Shown here one piece after another: positions 17,013 through 24,303 of a stretch of DNA of 64,000 nucleotides (its first letter is position 1; each line of letters starts with the position of its first letter). Source of the stretch: Porphyrobacter sp. (GTDB lineage Bacteria > Pseudomonadota > Alphaproteobacteria > Sphingomonadales > Sphingomonadaceae); contig JAGIBN010000003.1 of the NCBI GenBank assembly GCA_017744315.1, positions 1-64,000 on the forward strand. Direction: 5' to 3'. The notes beneath the pieces are model-generated. The model was given only the letters and a program-made list of their open reading frames with translations. It did no database searches and was not told the DNA's origin. A program made the translations under genes and the position numbers.

Positions 17013-18500
17013 ATGACTGCCTTTCCGCAGACAATTCACTTCATCGGCAGCAATTTTCCGCGCCGGGCCGAAATTTCCGTCCGCGACCTGGAGGTCGAAG
17101 GCGAGATTCCGGCCGAGATCGACGGCGCGTTCTTCCGCGCCGTGCCGGATAACGCGCACGCGCCGATGTTCGAGGATGACATCGCCCTCAACGCCGACGG
17201 CATGGTCGCCCGCTTCAACATCGAAGGCGGCGCGGTCGATTTTGACATCAAGTGGGTAGAGACCGAGCGCTACCAGGCCGAGAAGACGGCCCGCCGCTCG
17301 CTGTTCGGCCGTTACCGCAACCCGTTCACCGACGATCCCAGCGTCGCGGGCGTGGATCGCACGGTGTCCAACACCACCCCGGTGTGGCACGCCGGCCGCC
17401 TGTTCATGACCAAGGAAGACGGGCGCGGGTACGAGATCAATCCGCACACGCTCGAGACCGCGGGCAAGTGGGACTACTACGGCGCGATGAAGTCGGAGAC
17501 CTTCACCGCCCACCCGCGCATCGACGCGGCGACGGGCGAGATGTTCTTCTTCGGCTACGAAGCCGGTGGCCTGTGCACCGACGACATCGCCTATGGCATC
17601 GCCGACAAGGACGGCAACCTGATCAGCGAGCAGTGGTTCAAGCAGCCCTATATCGCCACGATCCACGACTTCGTGATCACCGAGAAATACGCGATCTGGC
17701 CGATCTTCCCGACCACCGCCGATCTCGACCGCCTCAAGGCGGGCGGCGCGCACTGGGCGCATGAGCAGGACCGCGAATCCTGGCTCGCAATCATGCCGCG
17801 CTACGGCAAGGTCGAAGACATGAAGTGGATCAAGGGCCCGGTCGGCGTCTCGGTGTTCCACGAGGTCAACGCTTACGACGACGGCGACCTGGTCCACATC
17901 GACTTGTGCCTGACCGATACCAACGCCTTCAGCTTCATGCGCGAAGCCGGCGGCATCCACCGCGACCAGCGCGAAATCCAGGGCGCCCTCACGCGCTGGA
18001 CCATCGACATGTCGAAGGACGAGCCGCAGATCGAGGAGCGCCCGCTCGGCCCTCCGGGAGACCTGCCGCGCCTCGCCGACGTCGACCAGGGCCGCCCCTA
18101 CAACCGCGCCTGGTACCTGAGCATGAACCCGCAGGGCGGGCCGCCGATGCCCGGTGGTCCGGTCGGGATCAACTTCAACGCCCTGATGCGGATCGAGCCC
18201 GGCAACGGCCGCCTGACCGTGCTCGGCGTGCCGCCGGGCGCCGCGATCAGCGAGCCGGTGCACGTGCCGTCGAGCGAGGCCGGCCATGGCGGCTGGCTGC
18301 TGACCGTGGTCGACGTGCCGAACGGCCCTCCGGGTGCCGGCCCGCCGCAGGACTATTCCTCCGAGCTGTGGGTGGTCCTGGCCGACGAGATCGAGAAGGG
18401 TCCGATCGCCAAGGTGAAGACCGGGCTCGCGCTGCGCAGCCAGGTCCATGGCTCGTGGGTTGACCGCGACAGGCTCAACCACAGCAAGCTGCAGGGCTAA
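17013..18500 (+). CDS. Carotenoid-oxygenase-family aryl-alkene dioxygenase (NOV1/LSD/isoeugenol-monooxygenase type)
   Basis: A 495-residue protein of the stilbene/carotenoid cleavage family. The four iron-binding histidines are recognisable at H167 (FTAHPRID), H218 (ATIHDFV), H283 (VFHEVN) and H479 (QVHGSW). Y101 (GRYRNP) and K134 (MTKEDG) occupy, with the same numbering as I recall for Novosphingobium NOV1, the pair that holds a 4-hydroxyl on the substrate ring. It should therefore cleave an alkene conjugated to a 4-hydroxyphenyl ring, as in lignostilbene, resveratrol or isoeugenol, giving a vanillin-type aldehyde. The start is preceded by GGGAGAG. It is divergent from the MarR regulator. 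Confidence 0.9.
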   Translation: MTAFPQTIHFIGSNFPRRAEISVRDLEVEGEIPAEIDGAFFRAVPDNAHAPMFEDDIALNADGMVARFNIEGGAVDFDIKWVETERYQAEKTARRSLFGRYRNPFTDDPSVAGVDRTVSNTTPVWHAGRLFMTKEDGRGYEINPHTLETAGKWDYYGAMKSETFTAHPRIDAATGEMFFFGYEAGGLCTDDIAYGIADKDGNLISEQWFKQPYIATIHDFVITEKYAIWPIFPTTADLDRLKAGGAHWAHEQDRESWLAIMPRYGKVEDMKWIKGPVGVSVFHEVNAYDDGDLVHIDLCLTDTNAFSFMREAGGIHRDQREIQGALTRWTIDMSKDEPQIEERPLGPPGDLPRLADVDQGRPYNRAWYLSMNPQGGPPMPGGPVGINFNALMRIEPGNGRLTVLGVPPGAAISEPVHVPSSEAGHGGWLLTVVDVPNGPPGAGPPQDYSSELWVVLADEIEKGPIAKVKTGLALRSQVHGSWVDRDRLNHSKLQG

Positions 18501-18501
18501 G

Positions 18502-18636
18502 TCAGCTCAACAGCTTGAGCAGAGCACTGACCAGAACAATGCCGAGACTGCCGATGGCCACGCGCCTGAGGCGGTCTCGGAAGCGGCAGACCGCAGGCGG
18601 TCGCGCCGCTCGCACGGCTGTACCTTTGTAGTCCAT
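18502..18636 (-). CDS. Small single-span membrane peptide (44 aa)
   Basis: A 44-codon frame beginning MDYKGTAVRAARPP and ending in one hydrophobic segment (RRVAIGSLGIVLVSALLKLLS). The ATG at 18636 is preceded by GGGGGGAATC, a strong ribosome-binding site. It converges on the dioxygenase gene with almost no gap. The basic stretch before the membrane segment fits an N-in peptide. There is no homology I can name. Confidence 0.45.
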   Translation of the reverse strand: MDYKGTAVRAARPPAVCRFRDRLRRVAIGSLGIVLVSALLKLLS

Positions 18637-18801
18637 GATTCCCCCCTTGGGATGAAACTTCCATCTAGCTTGGGTGGGGAGCGGGCGACTGACCGGTAAC
18701 GCCAAGTATTTAGCCACCGGTGACTTCAGTAACCGCGTGCATCGCTGTTGCATGCGGCGGTTTCTGCGTCATACTCTCCTTAAAAAACGGGGAGAGATAC
18801 G

Positions 18802-19845
18802 ATGAAGCTGCGCCTCTTGGCCGCTGCCTTGCCCTTGTTATTCGCTGCGCCCGCCTTTGCCGAGGACCCGGTTCCCTCGGCCAAGGACTATCCCGCTCCG
18901 CCCGCGGGGTGGAAGGTGGCGCGCACCGCCTGGGGCGACCCGGATCTGCGCGGCCAGTGGCCGGTCGACTACATGGCCGCGACCCCGCGCGAACGCCCCG
19001 CCGACCTCGGTACCCGGACCGAGTGGACCGAGGAGGAATACAAGGAGCGACTCGGCGCCGCCGAACAGCGCATCGGGCTTGAGGCCGCGCAGGACCGCGT
19101 CGGCATCCTTGGCATGGGGCACTGGCGCGAAGACGGCCGCCCGCTGTGGCAGACCTCGATGATCGTCGAGCCCGCCAATGGCCGCTATCCGGCGCTGACC
19201 GAGGAAGGCAAGCGCGCCGCCGCCGGGGTCAAGACTTCGTGGAACACCGTGGTGTTCGACAAGATCAGCGACTTCGGCGTGTTCGACCGCTGCCTGACGC
19301 GCGGCATGCCTTCCTCGATGCTCACCGGCGCCTACAACATGGGCATCCGCGTGATGCAGAGCCCCGGCCTGGTGGTGATCGGGCTCGAGATGATCCACGA
19401 GACCCGCAAGGTCTACCTCGACGGCCGAGCCGCCCCGCCGCCCGAAGTCACCGACTACCTCGGCTATTCGCGCGGCCACTGGGACGGCGACACGCTGGTG
19501 ATCGAGACCACCAACTTCACCCCCGGCATCAGCAACGGCCCGGCCCCGAACAGCGAGAAGATGAAGGTCATCGAACGGCTCACCCCCGTCGGGCCCGATC
19601 AGATCCGTTACGAAGCCTGGATCGAGGATCCGGTCATGCTGGCCGAGCCCTACAAGATCGACATCCCCTGGCACCGCAATCCGGCTTACGAATTCTACGA
19701 ATACGCCTGCCACGAAGGCAACGTACAGATCCGGGGCTATATCACCTCGACCAGCCCGCGCTTCGAAGCGCAGCGGCAGGCGAAGTGGAGCGCCCAGGGA
19801 GAAGAAGCACCGGGCCCACCTGAGATCGCTGTCCCGCCCGGCTAG
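18802..19845 (+). CDS. Secreted protein of unknown function
   Basis: A 347-residue protein with a signal peptide cleaved near APAFAED. The mature part has motifs seen in a widespread uncharacterised periplasmic family: WGDPDLRGQW near the N-terminus, a central FDRCLTRGMPSSM, then VYLDGRAAPPPEV, GYSRGHWDGDTLVIETTNF and YEYACHEGN near the end. Two cysteines may pair. The ATG at 18802 follows GGGGAGAGATACG. It is followed 16 bp later by a small membrane protein. No activity is known to me for the family. Confidence 0.8.
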   Translation: MKLRLLAAALPLLFAAPAFAEDPVPSAKDYPAPPAGWKVARTAWGDPDLRGQWPVDYMAATPRERPADLGTRTEWTEEEYKERLGAAEQRIGLEAAQDRVGILGMGHWREDGRPLWQTSMIVEPANGRYPALTEEGKRAAAGVKTSWNTVVFDKISDFGVFDRCLTRGMPSSMLTGAYNMGIRVMQSPGLVVIGLEMIHETRKVYLDGRAAPPPEVTDYLGYSRGHWDGDTLVIETTNFTPGISNGPAPNSEKMKVIERLTPVGPDQIRYEAWIEDPVMLAEPYKIDIPWHRNPAYEFYEYACHEGNVQIRGYITSTSPRFEAQRQAKWSAQGEEAPGPPEIAVPPG

Positions 19846-19861
19846 TTCCTGAAAGGCTACA

Positions 19862-20284
19862 ATGATATTCAAATGGACCTACCACGCCAGCCGCGTGGTA
19901 TTCGGCGGCTGGTGGCTGTTCTCCGGCCTGATGCACTTCCTCTGGCCGGACATCCAACCGCTGGGAGACGAGCCCGCCGCGATCGCCTTCACCAAGGCGC
20001 TGATGGCGAGCGGGCTGTTCGACTGGATCAAGGTGATCGAGGTCGTGCTCGGCGTGACCATGCTCCTGAACCGTGCGATTCCTCTGACCATCCTGGCGCT
20101 GGTCCCGCTCAACATCGTGATCATCTACTGGAACTTCGTGCTCGACACCGGCGCGGTGGAGTGGACCTTCGGCGCGCTGAGCATCGTGTTCAACGCGGTG
20201 CTCGCCTGGCCCTGGCGGCGCTATTTTTGGCCGCTGTTCGTGTGGCGAGGCTCACCCGACTACACGCTCGAACCGGGCTTCTGA
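19862..20284 (+). CDS. DoxX-like small membrane protein
   Basis: A 140-residue inner-membrane protein with four hydrophobic segments. The first carries FGGWWLFSGLMHFLWPD, a DoxX-like signature, followed by a helix with FDWIKVIEVVLGVTMLLNR. It is probably cotranscribed with the preceding secreted protein. DoxX-like proteins are often linked to redox or sulfur stress. No specific role can be assigned here. Confidence 0.75.
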   Translation: MIFKWTYHASRVVFGGWWLFSGLMHFLWPDIQPLGDEPAAIAFTKALMASGLFDWIKVIEVVLGVTMLLNRAIPLTILALVPLNIVIIYWNFVLDTGAVEWTFGALSIVFNAVLAWPWRRYFWPLFVWRGSPDYTLEPGF

Positions 20285-20295
20285 GGGAGGAAAGC

Positions 20296-20330
20296 GGCGG
20301 GCCCCGGACTTGACCAGTTGAGGGCCCGCC
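20296..20330. terminator. Bidirectional hairpin between convergent genes
   Basis: A 9-bp perfect stem, GGCGGGCCC / GGGCCCGCC, in the 54-bp gap between two converging genes. T-richness is weak on both sides, so termination efficiency is uncertain. Confidence 0.5.
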
Positions 20331-20338
20331 GTCCCCAT

Positions 20339-21004
20339 TCACCGGAGCGCGAGGGAGCGCACCCCGGTGCCGATCCTTGATCTAAGCAACGCCTCGTAGT
20401 TCCCGCCCGCGACCAGCGGCTGCAACGCCGGAGCGATGCTGTCGCGTAGCTGGCGCAGCAGGAACAGGCCGAAGGGCCACTCCCGCAAGTTGGAGTCGCT
20501 GTTGATGTGGCCGAGCCAGCCCGCGTCGACGAAGCGACTCTTCCAGATCCGCGCCAGCCGCCGCGCGCGGCCGAAGGCGATGTAGGGATCGTCCCGACTG
20601 GCGACGACGATCGAGGGGAACGGCAGCGACTGCTTCACCACCGGAGCGAACCGGGCGAGGCGATCGTCGAGGCCGGGGTTTTCGACCTCCGGCGGCGCGA
20701 CGAGCAGCGCGCCCTTCACCGGGCCGTTCGGATCCGGCCGCTCGTACTCCGCCCACCACGACACCGCATGGCAGCCGAGGCTATGCGCGACCAGGATCAC
20801 CGGCCGCCCGGCGCTATGGATCGCCAGGTTGAGCTGGTTGACCCAGGCGTTGCGCTGGGGATCGTCCCACAGCCCCAGCTCGACGCGGGCGCTGTTGGGC
20901 AGCTGGCCTTCCCACTGGGTCTGCCAGTGGTCGGGCCCGCTGTTGAACAGCCCGGGCACGAGCAGGATCAGCGGTTCTTGCGCCTCGGCATAAGTCCTCA
21001 GCAT
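20339..21004 (-). CDS. Alpha/beta hydrolase (RBBP9/YdeN-like)
   Basis: About 221 residues. It shows the compact serine-hydrolase pattern of the RBBP9/YdeN family: LVPGLFNSGPDHWQTQWE at the first strand, the nucleophile in VAHSLGCHAV, VASRDDPY for the acid region and GWLGHINSDS for the histidine. The start ATG at 21004 follows GGAGCTCACGCC. It converges with the DoxX-like gene. The substrate is unknown. The adjacent upstream 50-codon frame on the same strand may be cotranscribed. Confidence 0.82.
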   Translation of the reverse strand: MLRTYAEAQEPLILLVPGLFNSGPDHWQTQWEGQLPNSARVELGLWDDPQRNAWVNQLNLAIHSAGRPVILVAHSLGCHAVSWWAEYERPDPNGPVKGALLVAPPEVENPGLDDRLARFAPVVKQSLPFPSIVVASRDDPYIAFGRARRLARIWKSRFVDAGWLGHINSDSNLREWPFGLFLLRQLRDSIAPALQPLVAGGNYEALLRSRIGTGVRSLALR

Positions 21005-21036
21005 GGCGTGAGCTCCTCGATTGGGGGAGTGCGGGG

Positions 21037-21189
21037 CTAAAGCCCGAGGCGGGACCAGAACTCGCGCGCGGTGATCGATGCCACGCGCTCGACCGAGTCG
21101 GTGAGGCGGCCCCACGAAGGATGGGGAAGCGGCGTCAGCGCAGCGTAGGAACTCCATTGCTGGCCGGGAATTCGTTGGGTGTTGGGCAT
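21037..21189 (-). CDS. Small protein, 50 aa, unknown
   Basis: A 50-codon frame starting MPNTQRIPGQQW and ending REFWSRLGL. The ATG at 21189 has AGGAGA eight bases upstream. The C-terminal half (VERVASITAREFWSRLGL) looks like a short amphipathic helix. It precedes the alpha/beta hydrolase gene by about 30 bp on the same strand. The size and RSRLGL-type ending are reminiscent of DUF1127-like small proteins, but the match is not convincing. Confidence 0.5.
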   Translation of the reverse strand: MPNTQRIPGQQWSSYAALTPLPHPSWGRLTDSVERVASITAREFWSRLGL

Positions 21190-21314
21190 TCGTTTTCTCC
21201 TGTGGGGAGCACGAGCCCGCGTGGTCGCGTCGGTCCGTGCGCTTTAGCCGTTGGTGACGCGGAGCAAGCTGACATCGATCAAAAGCCGCGGCCTGCATGA
21301 TGCAGACAATGCCT

Positions 21315-21335
21315 TCTCAACCATTTTGATTGAGA
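21315..21335. promoter_or_regulatory. 21-bp palindrome upstream of small-protein/hydrolase operon
   Basis: TCTCAA-N9-TTGAGA with near-complete inner symmetry. It lies about 125 bp upstream of the 50-aa gene, in an otherwise empty 250-bp region. A second palindrome, CTGCATGATGCAG, is 10 bp away at 21292-21304. Both look like operator sites for dimeric regulators. The regulator is unknown. Confidence 0.45.
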
Positions 21336-21376
21336 ATAGGCAATAGAGAGTCGCTTAAGCATGGCGAAGAAAAGTT

Positions 21377-21406
21377 AAGCCGCCCGGCGCGATGCGCGGG
21401 CGGCTT
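21377..21406 (-). terminator. Rho-independent terminator of the DUF1097 gene
   Basis: A 10-bp perfect stem, AAGCCGCCCG / CGGGCGGCTT. On the minus strand it is followed by a T-rich tract. It lies about 40 bp beyond the stop of the leftward membrane-protein gene. Confidence 0.75.
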
Positions 21407-21446
21407 ATCTTATTCACCGGGAACGCGGCCTCGGCCGCGCTCGGAT

Positions 21447-21944
21447 TTAGGCGGCTGGCTTCTTGGTCAGCGCGTTGGCCAGCATCTCGGAGACGAAGCC
21501 GAACAAGGCGCCGATGATCACCGAAACGATGGTCGGGATGATCGCCTTTTCGGGCGCCATGTTCGCCAGCAGGATCGGTCCGGCGATGGCGGCAAAGCCA
21601 TAGACGCTGGCCGGGATCGTCGAGAGCAGCGACACGGCGCTGGCAAGGCAGATGACCGCCGCGCCAAGGCCGACCGCGATCGGAGCGGCGAAGTTGCCGG
21701 CGCCGGCCAGCGGACCGCTCGCGAGCATCACGGCAACCATGCCGACCAGAGCGCCAAAGCTCATGCCGACGACTGCGGTGGTGCTACCCTTGACGCCGCC
21801 ACCCGAATGGAAGTGGCAACCCCAGGCGATGAACGAGATCCAGACCAGGCCCGGCAGGAACGTGGCCAGCGGCACGACGAACAGCCAGGTGTCGAGAACG
21901 GCGAGCAGGCCCACCGACGTGGCGAGTGCGAATAATGCAGGCAT
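21447..21944 (-). CDS. DUF1097-type membrane protein
   Basis: A 165-residue protein with five or six hydrophobic segments. It is rich in glycine and alanine, with a WISFIAWGCHFHSGGG stretch after the second span and a C-terminal IVSVIIGALFGFVSEMLANALTKK. This matches the DUF1097 family of small inner-membrane proteins as far as I can judge. Function is unknown. It is a single-gene unit with its own terminator; the repeat-filled region lies upstream. Confidence 0.75.
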   Translation of the reverse strand: MPALFALATSVGLLAVLDTWLFVVPLATFLPGLVWISFIAWGCHFHSGGGVKGSTTAVVGMSFGALVGMVAVMLASGPLAGAGNFAAPIAVGLGAAVICLASAVSLLSTIPASVYGFAAIAGPILLANMAPEKAIIPTIVSVIIGALFGFVSEMLANALTKKPAA

Positions 21945-22097
21945 GTGATGAAACTCCCCCAGAACGAGTTTTGTTATATTTCGCGGCGTCCGGATCCCGC
22001 GACCATTGGAAGGCCCGTCCGCACCGGGGCGAAGCTAGCCGTGTTGACGTCAAAGTCCAGCGCGAGTGGCCGAGTGTTCACTGTGGGGGACCACTTC

Positions 22098-22236
22098 AGA
22101 TCCTCCCCGGAACGGGGAGGTGGCGCGCCGCAGGCGTGACGGAGGGGCCGAAGCCTGTCCGTCGAGCGCCAAGGCCAACCGATAGCTCCCGACCCCTCCG
22201 CCCCTGTGGGGCACCTCCCCGTTCCGGGGAGGATCT
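22098..22236. repeat. Inverted pair of palindromic intergenic repeats
   Basis: The left arm begins AGATCCTCCCCGGAAC and ends GACGGAGGGGCC. The right arm is its near reverse complement, ending GTTCCGGGGAGGATCT. About 40-60 bp of non-repetitive sequence lies between. The arms are almost the same as those flanking the DUF559 gene at 41474-41969, making this a gene-less version of that unit. Confidence 0.82.
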
Positions 22237-22239
22237 TGA

Positions 22240-22500
22240 TCACGCAAAGGCGCAAAGAGATCGAGCAGGCCGATGCCGCCGCCTATCCTCCCCCCGTCAT
22301 CCTGAACTTGTTTCAGGACCCATTCCTCAACCCCCACGGAGCCGTCGGCTCAAACGCGAACCGAGAGGTTTGCCCTCAACCGGCACGCTCCAGGCTTGAT
22401 GGTGAGATGGGTCCTGAAACAAGTTCAGGATGACGAGGTGGTGAAGCAGTGAGCCACCTCATCTCCCCCTCCTTCTTCGCGCCTTAGCGCCTTTGCGTGA
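22240..22500. repeat. Nested inverted repeats of two other families
   Basis: The outer arms are a perfect 14-nt inverted repeat (TCACGCAAAGGCGC at 22240-22253 against 22487-22500). Inside them is a perfect 29-nt inverted repeat, 22295-22323 against 22407-22435, carrying CCTGAACTTGTTTCAGG. About 80 bp of unique sequence lies at the centre. This is a repeat within a repeat, wedged between two inverted pairs of the CCTCCCC family. No coding frame is convincing. Confidence 0.8.
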
Positions 22501-22505
22501 GATCC

Positions 22506-22647
22506 AATCCTCCCTGTCGCGAAGCGATGGGGAGGTGGCAGCCCGCCGGGCTGACGGAGGGGCTAGTGGCACACCCCCGCCCCTCCACCACGACACCTAC
22601 GGCGCCGCGGTCCCCCTCCCCATGAGCTTCGCTCACAGAGAGGATTT
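22506..22647. repeat. Inverted pair of palindromic intergenic repeats
   Basis: The left arm is AATCCTCCCTGTCGCG...GACGGAGGGGC. The right arm, in reverse complement, is AAATCCTCTCTGTGAGCG...GGTGGAGGGG. It is the third gene-less inverted pair in the window. Its right arm continues into the about 75-bp block shared with the window's left edge. Confidence 0.8.
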
Positions 22648-22719
22648 ACGGCACACCAAACCACCCGCTGGCGAACGCGGGCCTAACGCCGGAAAGAATA
22701 GCGGACGGGCAAAGGCCGG
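22606..22719. repeat. Second copy of the left-edge ~115-bp repeat (inverted)
   Basis: The reverse complement of this stretch aligns with positions 1-116, including the block CGCCAGCGGGTGGTTTGG, which is identical in both copies. The homology extends beyond the CCTCCCC palindrome, so a larger element has been copied. Confidence 0.75.
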
Positions 22720-23036
22720 CGCCGCCCGGGCATCACGGGCTGCCTTGCGCGAGCATCATGCGAACGGCGGCGAGGGCTGCGTCTGAACTCGCTGCTCGGC
22801 CCTACAGGTACGAGGCGGTGGCGGTCAGGGCTCGCAGGTCCCGCCATGCCGTTGTCGTCGGACCGTGGTTGCTATCCCGGTGGTCCTGACCTCGTATCCT
22901 TGCGTGACACCCTCTGACGATGTCGAGGGGGCGCCGGCCTTAAGTGCGGGAGTGAAAGAGCGAAGCGCTAACCGCCCCCGCACCCGTCGCTTGTCAGTGG
23001 TTAGCTGACGGCGGGTCATATAACCGATTTGGTTTG
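22720..23036. other. Non-coding, structure-rich stretch; possible RNA
   Basis: No convincing gene. The stretch can fold extensively: TACGAGG...CCTCGTA and GGTCAGG...CCTGACC arms nest around 22809-22898, CCCTC/GAGGG pair near 22910-22930, and GTGCGGG/CCCGCAC pair near 22945-22983. The GC-rich part ends abruptly in an AT-rich tail (catataaccgatttggtttg). A 64-codon minus-strand frame exists but its composition is unremarkable. It may be a structured RNA or part of the neighbouring repeat element. Confidence 0.35.
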
Positions 23037-23083
23037 TTTTGTCAAGAAGATCCGTAGATCAATCAGACTCCAATCGACCCGAC

Positions 23084-23521
23084 CTAGCGTTCCACGATTG
23101 TGAAGCCGGGCACTGGCCGATCCTCGGCGTAGCCCGAGTGATACATGTCCATCACCACCATCGCGGGCTCGGAGCCGCTGCAAGTCACCTGATAGAAATC
23201 AACGATATTGCCGTAGGGACTGTCGCCGCCACTTCCCTGGCGTTCGTATTCAGGTGCGTTACCGTCAGCGCAGCGCAGGCGGGCGAGATAAGCCCTCTCT
23301 CCCGGCGGCATCGAGGCGCGCACCGGATTTTGCTCGCTCCCCAACGGATGACTTGCTGCCTTGGCGAGCGCCGCATCGAGTGCAGCACCCTGGACTTCGG
23401 ATTCGCCCGCCATCATCCGACCGAGCCTCGCATCGAATTCAGCGTCGTCCTGCGACGAAGCCGTCGCACAACCCGCGAGTACAAACGCCAGCAGGACTGC
23501 CGGCAAAGCGCGCTTCATCAT
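23084..23521 (-). CDS. Lipoprotein of unknown function
   Basis: About 145 residues with the signal MMKRALPAVLLAFVLAGC, whose lipobox LAGC predicts membrane anchoring. The mature part includes GRMMAGESEVQGAALDAAL, PPGERAYLARLRCADG and FYQVTCSGSEPAMVVMDMYH. Two cysteines may form a disulfide. The ATG at 23521 follows GAAGGGGGAAATC. I do not recognise the family. A 28-bp AT-rich stretch separates its upstream region from the SEC-C pseudogene. Confidence 0.65.
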   Translation of the reverse strand: MMKRALPAVLLAFVLAGCATASSQDDAEFDARLGRMMAGESEVQGAALDAALAKAASHPLGSEQNPVRASMPPGERAYLARLRCADGNAPEYERQGSGGDSPYGNIVDFYQVTCSGSEPAMVVMDMYHSGYAEDRPVPGFTIVER

Positions 23522-23657
23522 GATTTCCCCCTTCATCTCTACCGAAGTTGTATCAGCCCGGAGATGTTTGGGAAGTAAGGGTAATCCGAGGCAGTGGCCT
23601 TGCGAAAACACTTAAGGTCAACTAGTCGCGCCCGCCGTTCAGCAAGAGGAGGCGAAC

Positions 23658-23857
23658 ATGCGCAAATACTACGATCCCGACACGCTCCCCTGCTTTCGAG
23701 CGGACCAGCAAGCGGCGTAAGGGCTACCCGAGCGAGACACGCGTCAAGCGCGGTCATCGGACGATCAAGGGCGGCGAGATAGAGCTGCTCGAAAAGCTCG
23801 GCCGCAACGACCCTTGCCCGTGCGGTTCAGGGAGCAGCTTTCAAACGGTGCTGCCTG
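23658..23857 (+). pseudogene. Frameshifted SEC-C motif protein
   Basis: A ribosome-binding site (AGAGGAGG) and ATG begin a frame reading [11 protein letters not shown] that stops after 20 codons. In another frame the expected continuation appears: [20 protein letters not shown], then [12 protein letters not shown] second frame change is needed to reach FKRCC. Together these give the zinc-binding SEC-C pattern CxC...CC, as found at the end of SecA and in many small proteins. Two frameshifts therefore separate a recognisable start, body and tail, and the gene looks dead. A sequencing error could explain one shift but less easily both. Confidence 0.7.
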
Positions 23858-23924
23858 ACTTCGGGCCGGTTTCGACGGCGCGGAGCGGCGGGACTATTGG
23901 CGGTGAGGTGGCACGCTTGGAGTT

Positions 23925-24015
23925 CTCGAAAGGCCCAGGAGGGACTCGAACCCTCACCCCCGAGTTTGGCGAACTCGGGCCAATCCAGCTGGCTGGGAGA
24001 TGGGGGCCTTTCGAG
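23925..24015 (-). other. tRNA-like sequence between 12-bp inverted repeats
   Basis: On the minus strand this reads like a degenerate tRNA. It has a T-arm GAGGG-TTCGAGT-CCCTC, an anticodon-like stem-loop with 7-base loop TCGCCAA (anticodon GCC, glycine), a short D-arm-like GCC-AGCTGGATT-GGC, and GGCCC/GGGCC closing the ends. The pairing is irregular and the acceptor stem is imperfect. The whole is bounded by a perfect inverted repeat, CTCGAAAGGCCC / GGGCCTTTCGAG. It may be a tRNA pseudogene or integration-site remnant. Confidence 0.3.
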
Positions 24016-24303
24016 CGACATAGATGGTGCGTCGATTGGCAAGTTCAAGAGACGAGAAGTGGAATGGGATGAAATCCGTTTGCGGACGAGGTTGGCAATT
24101 TAAGTCGCACCTTTTCGCCAAGAAAACCAATTCAGGTTCCTGAATCGTCACGTTCACCGATTGCAGAAGTCCTTAATATTATGACTGGTGTGGAAGGCAC
24201 CTTATAGCGCGCACTGTTGGAGGGGCAACGAATAGCCCATATTATGCTCGGAGCACTTCGAACGACAGAAATTGTGACTATTGCCAACACCCACATCTGC
24301 ACG

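Noticed and set aside
16959..18482. 507-codon open frame antisense to the dioxygenase
   Set aside because: The sense strand encodes all four iron ligands. The antisense frame is a shadow of codon bias.
22098..22647. CRISPR array
   Set aside because: The repeats are palindromic inverted pairs of differing families and spacing, not direct repeats with uniform spacers, and no cas genes are nearby.
22825..23019. 64-codon minus-strand protein gene in the structured intergenic region
   Set aside because: No ribosome-binding site I trust, no recognisable domain, and the related copy at the left edge differs by indels that would break the frame. I left it as part of the structured region.
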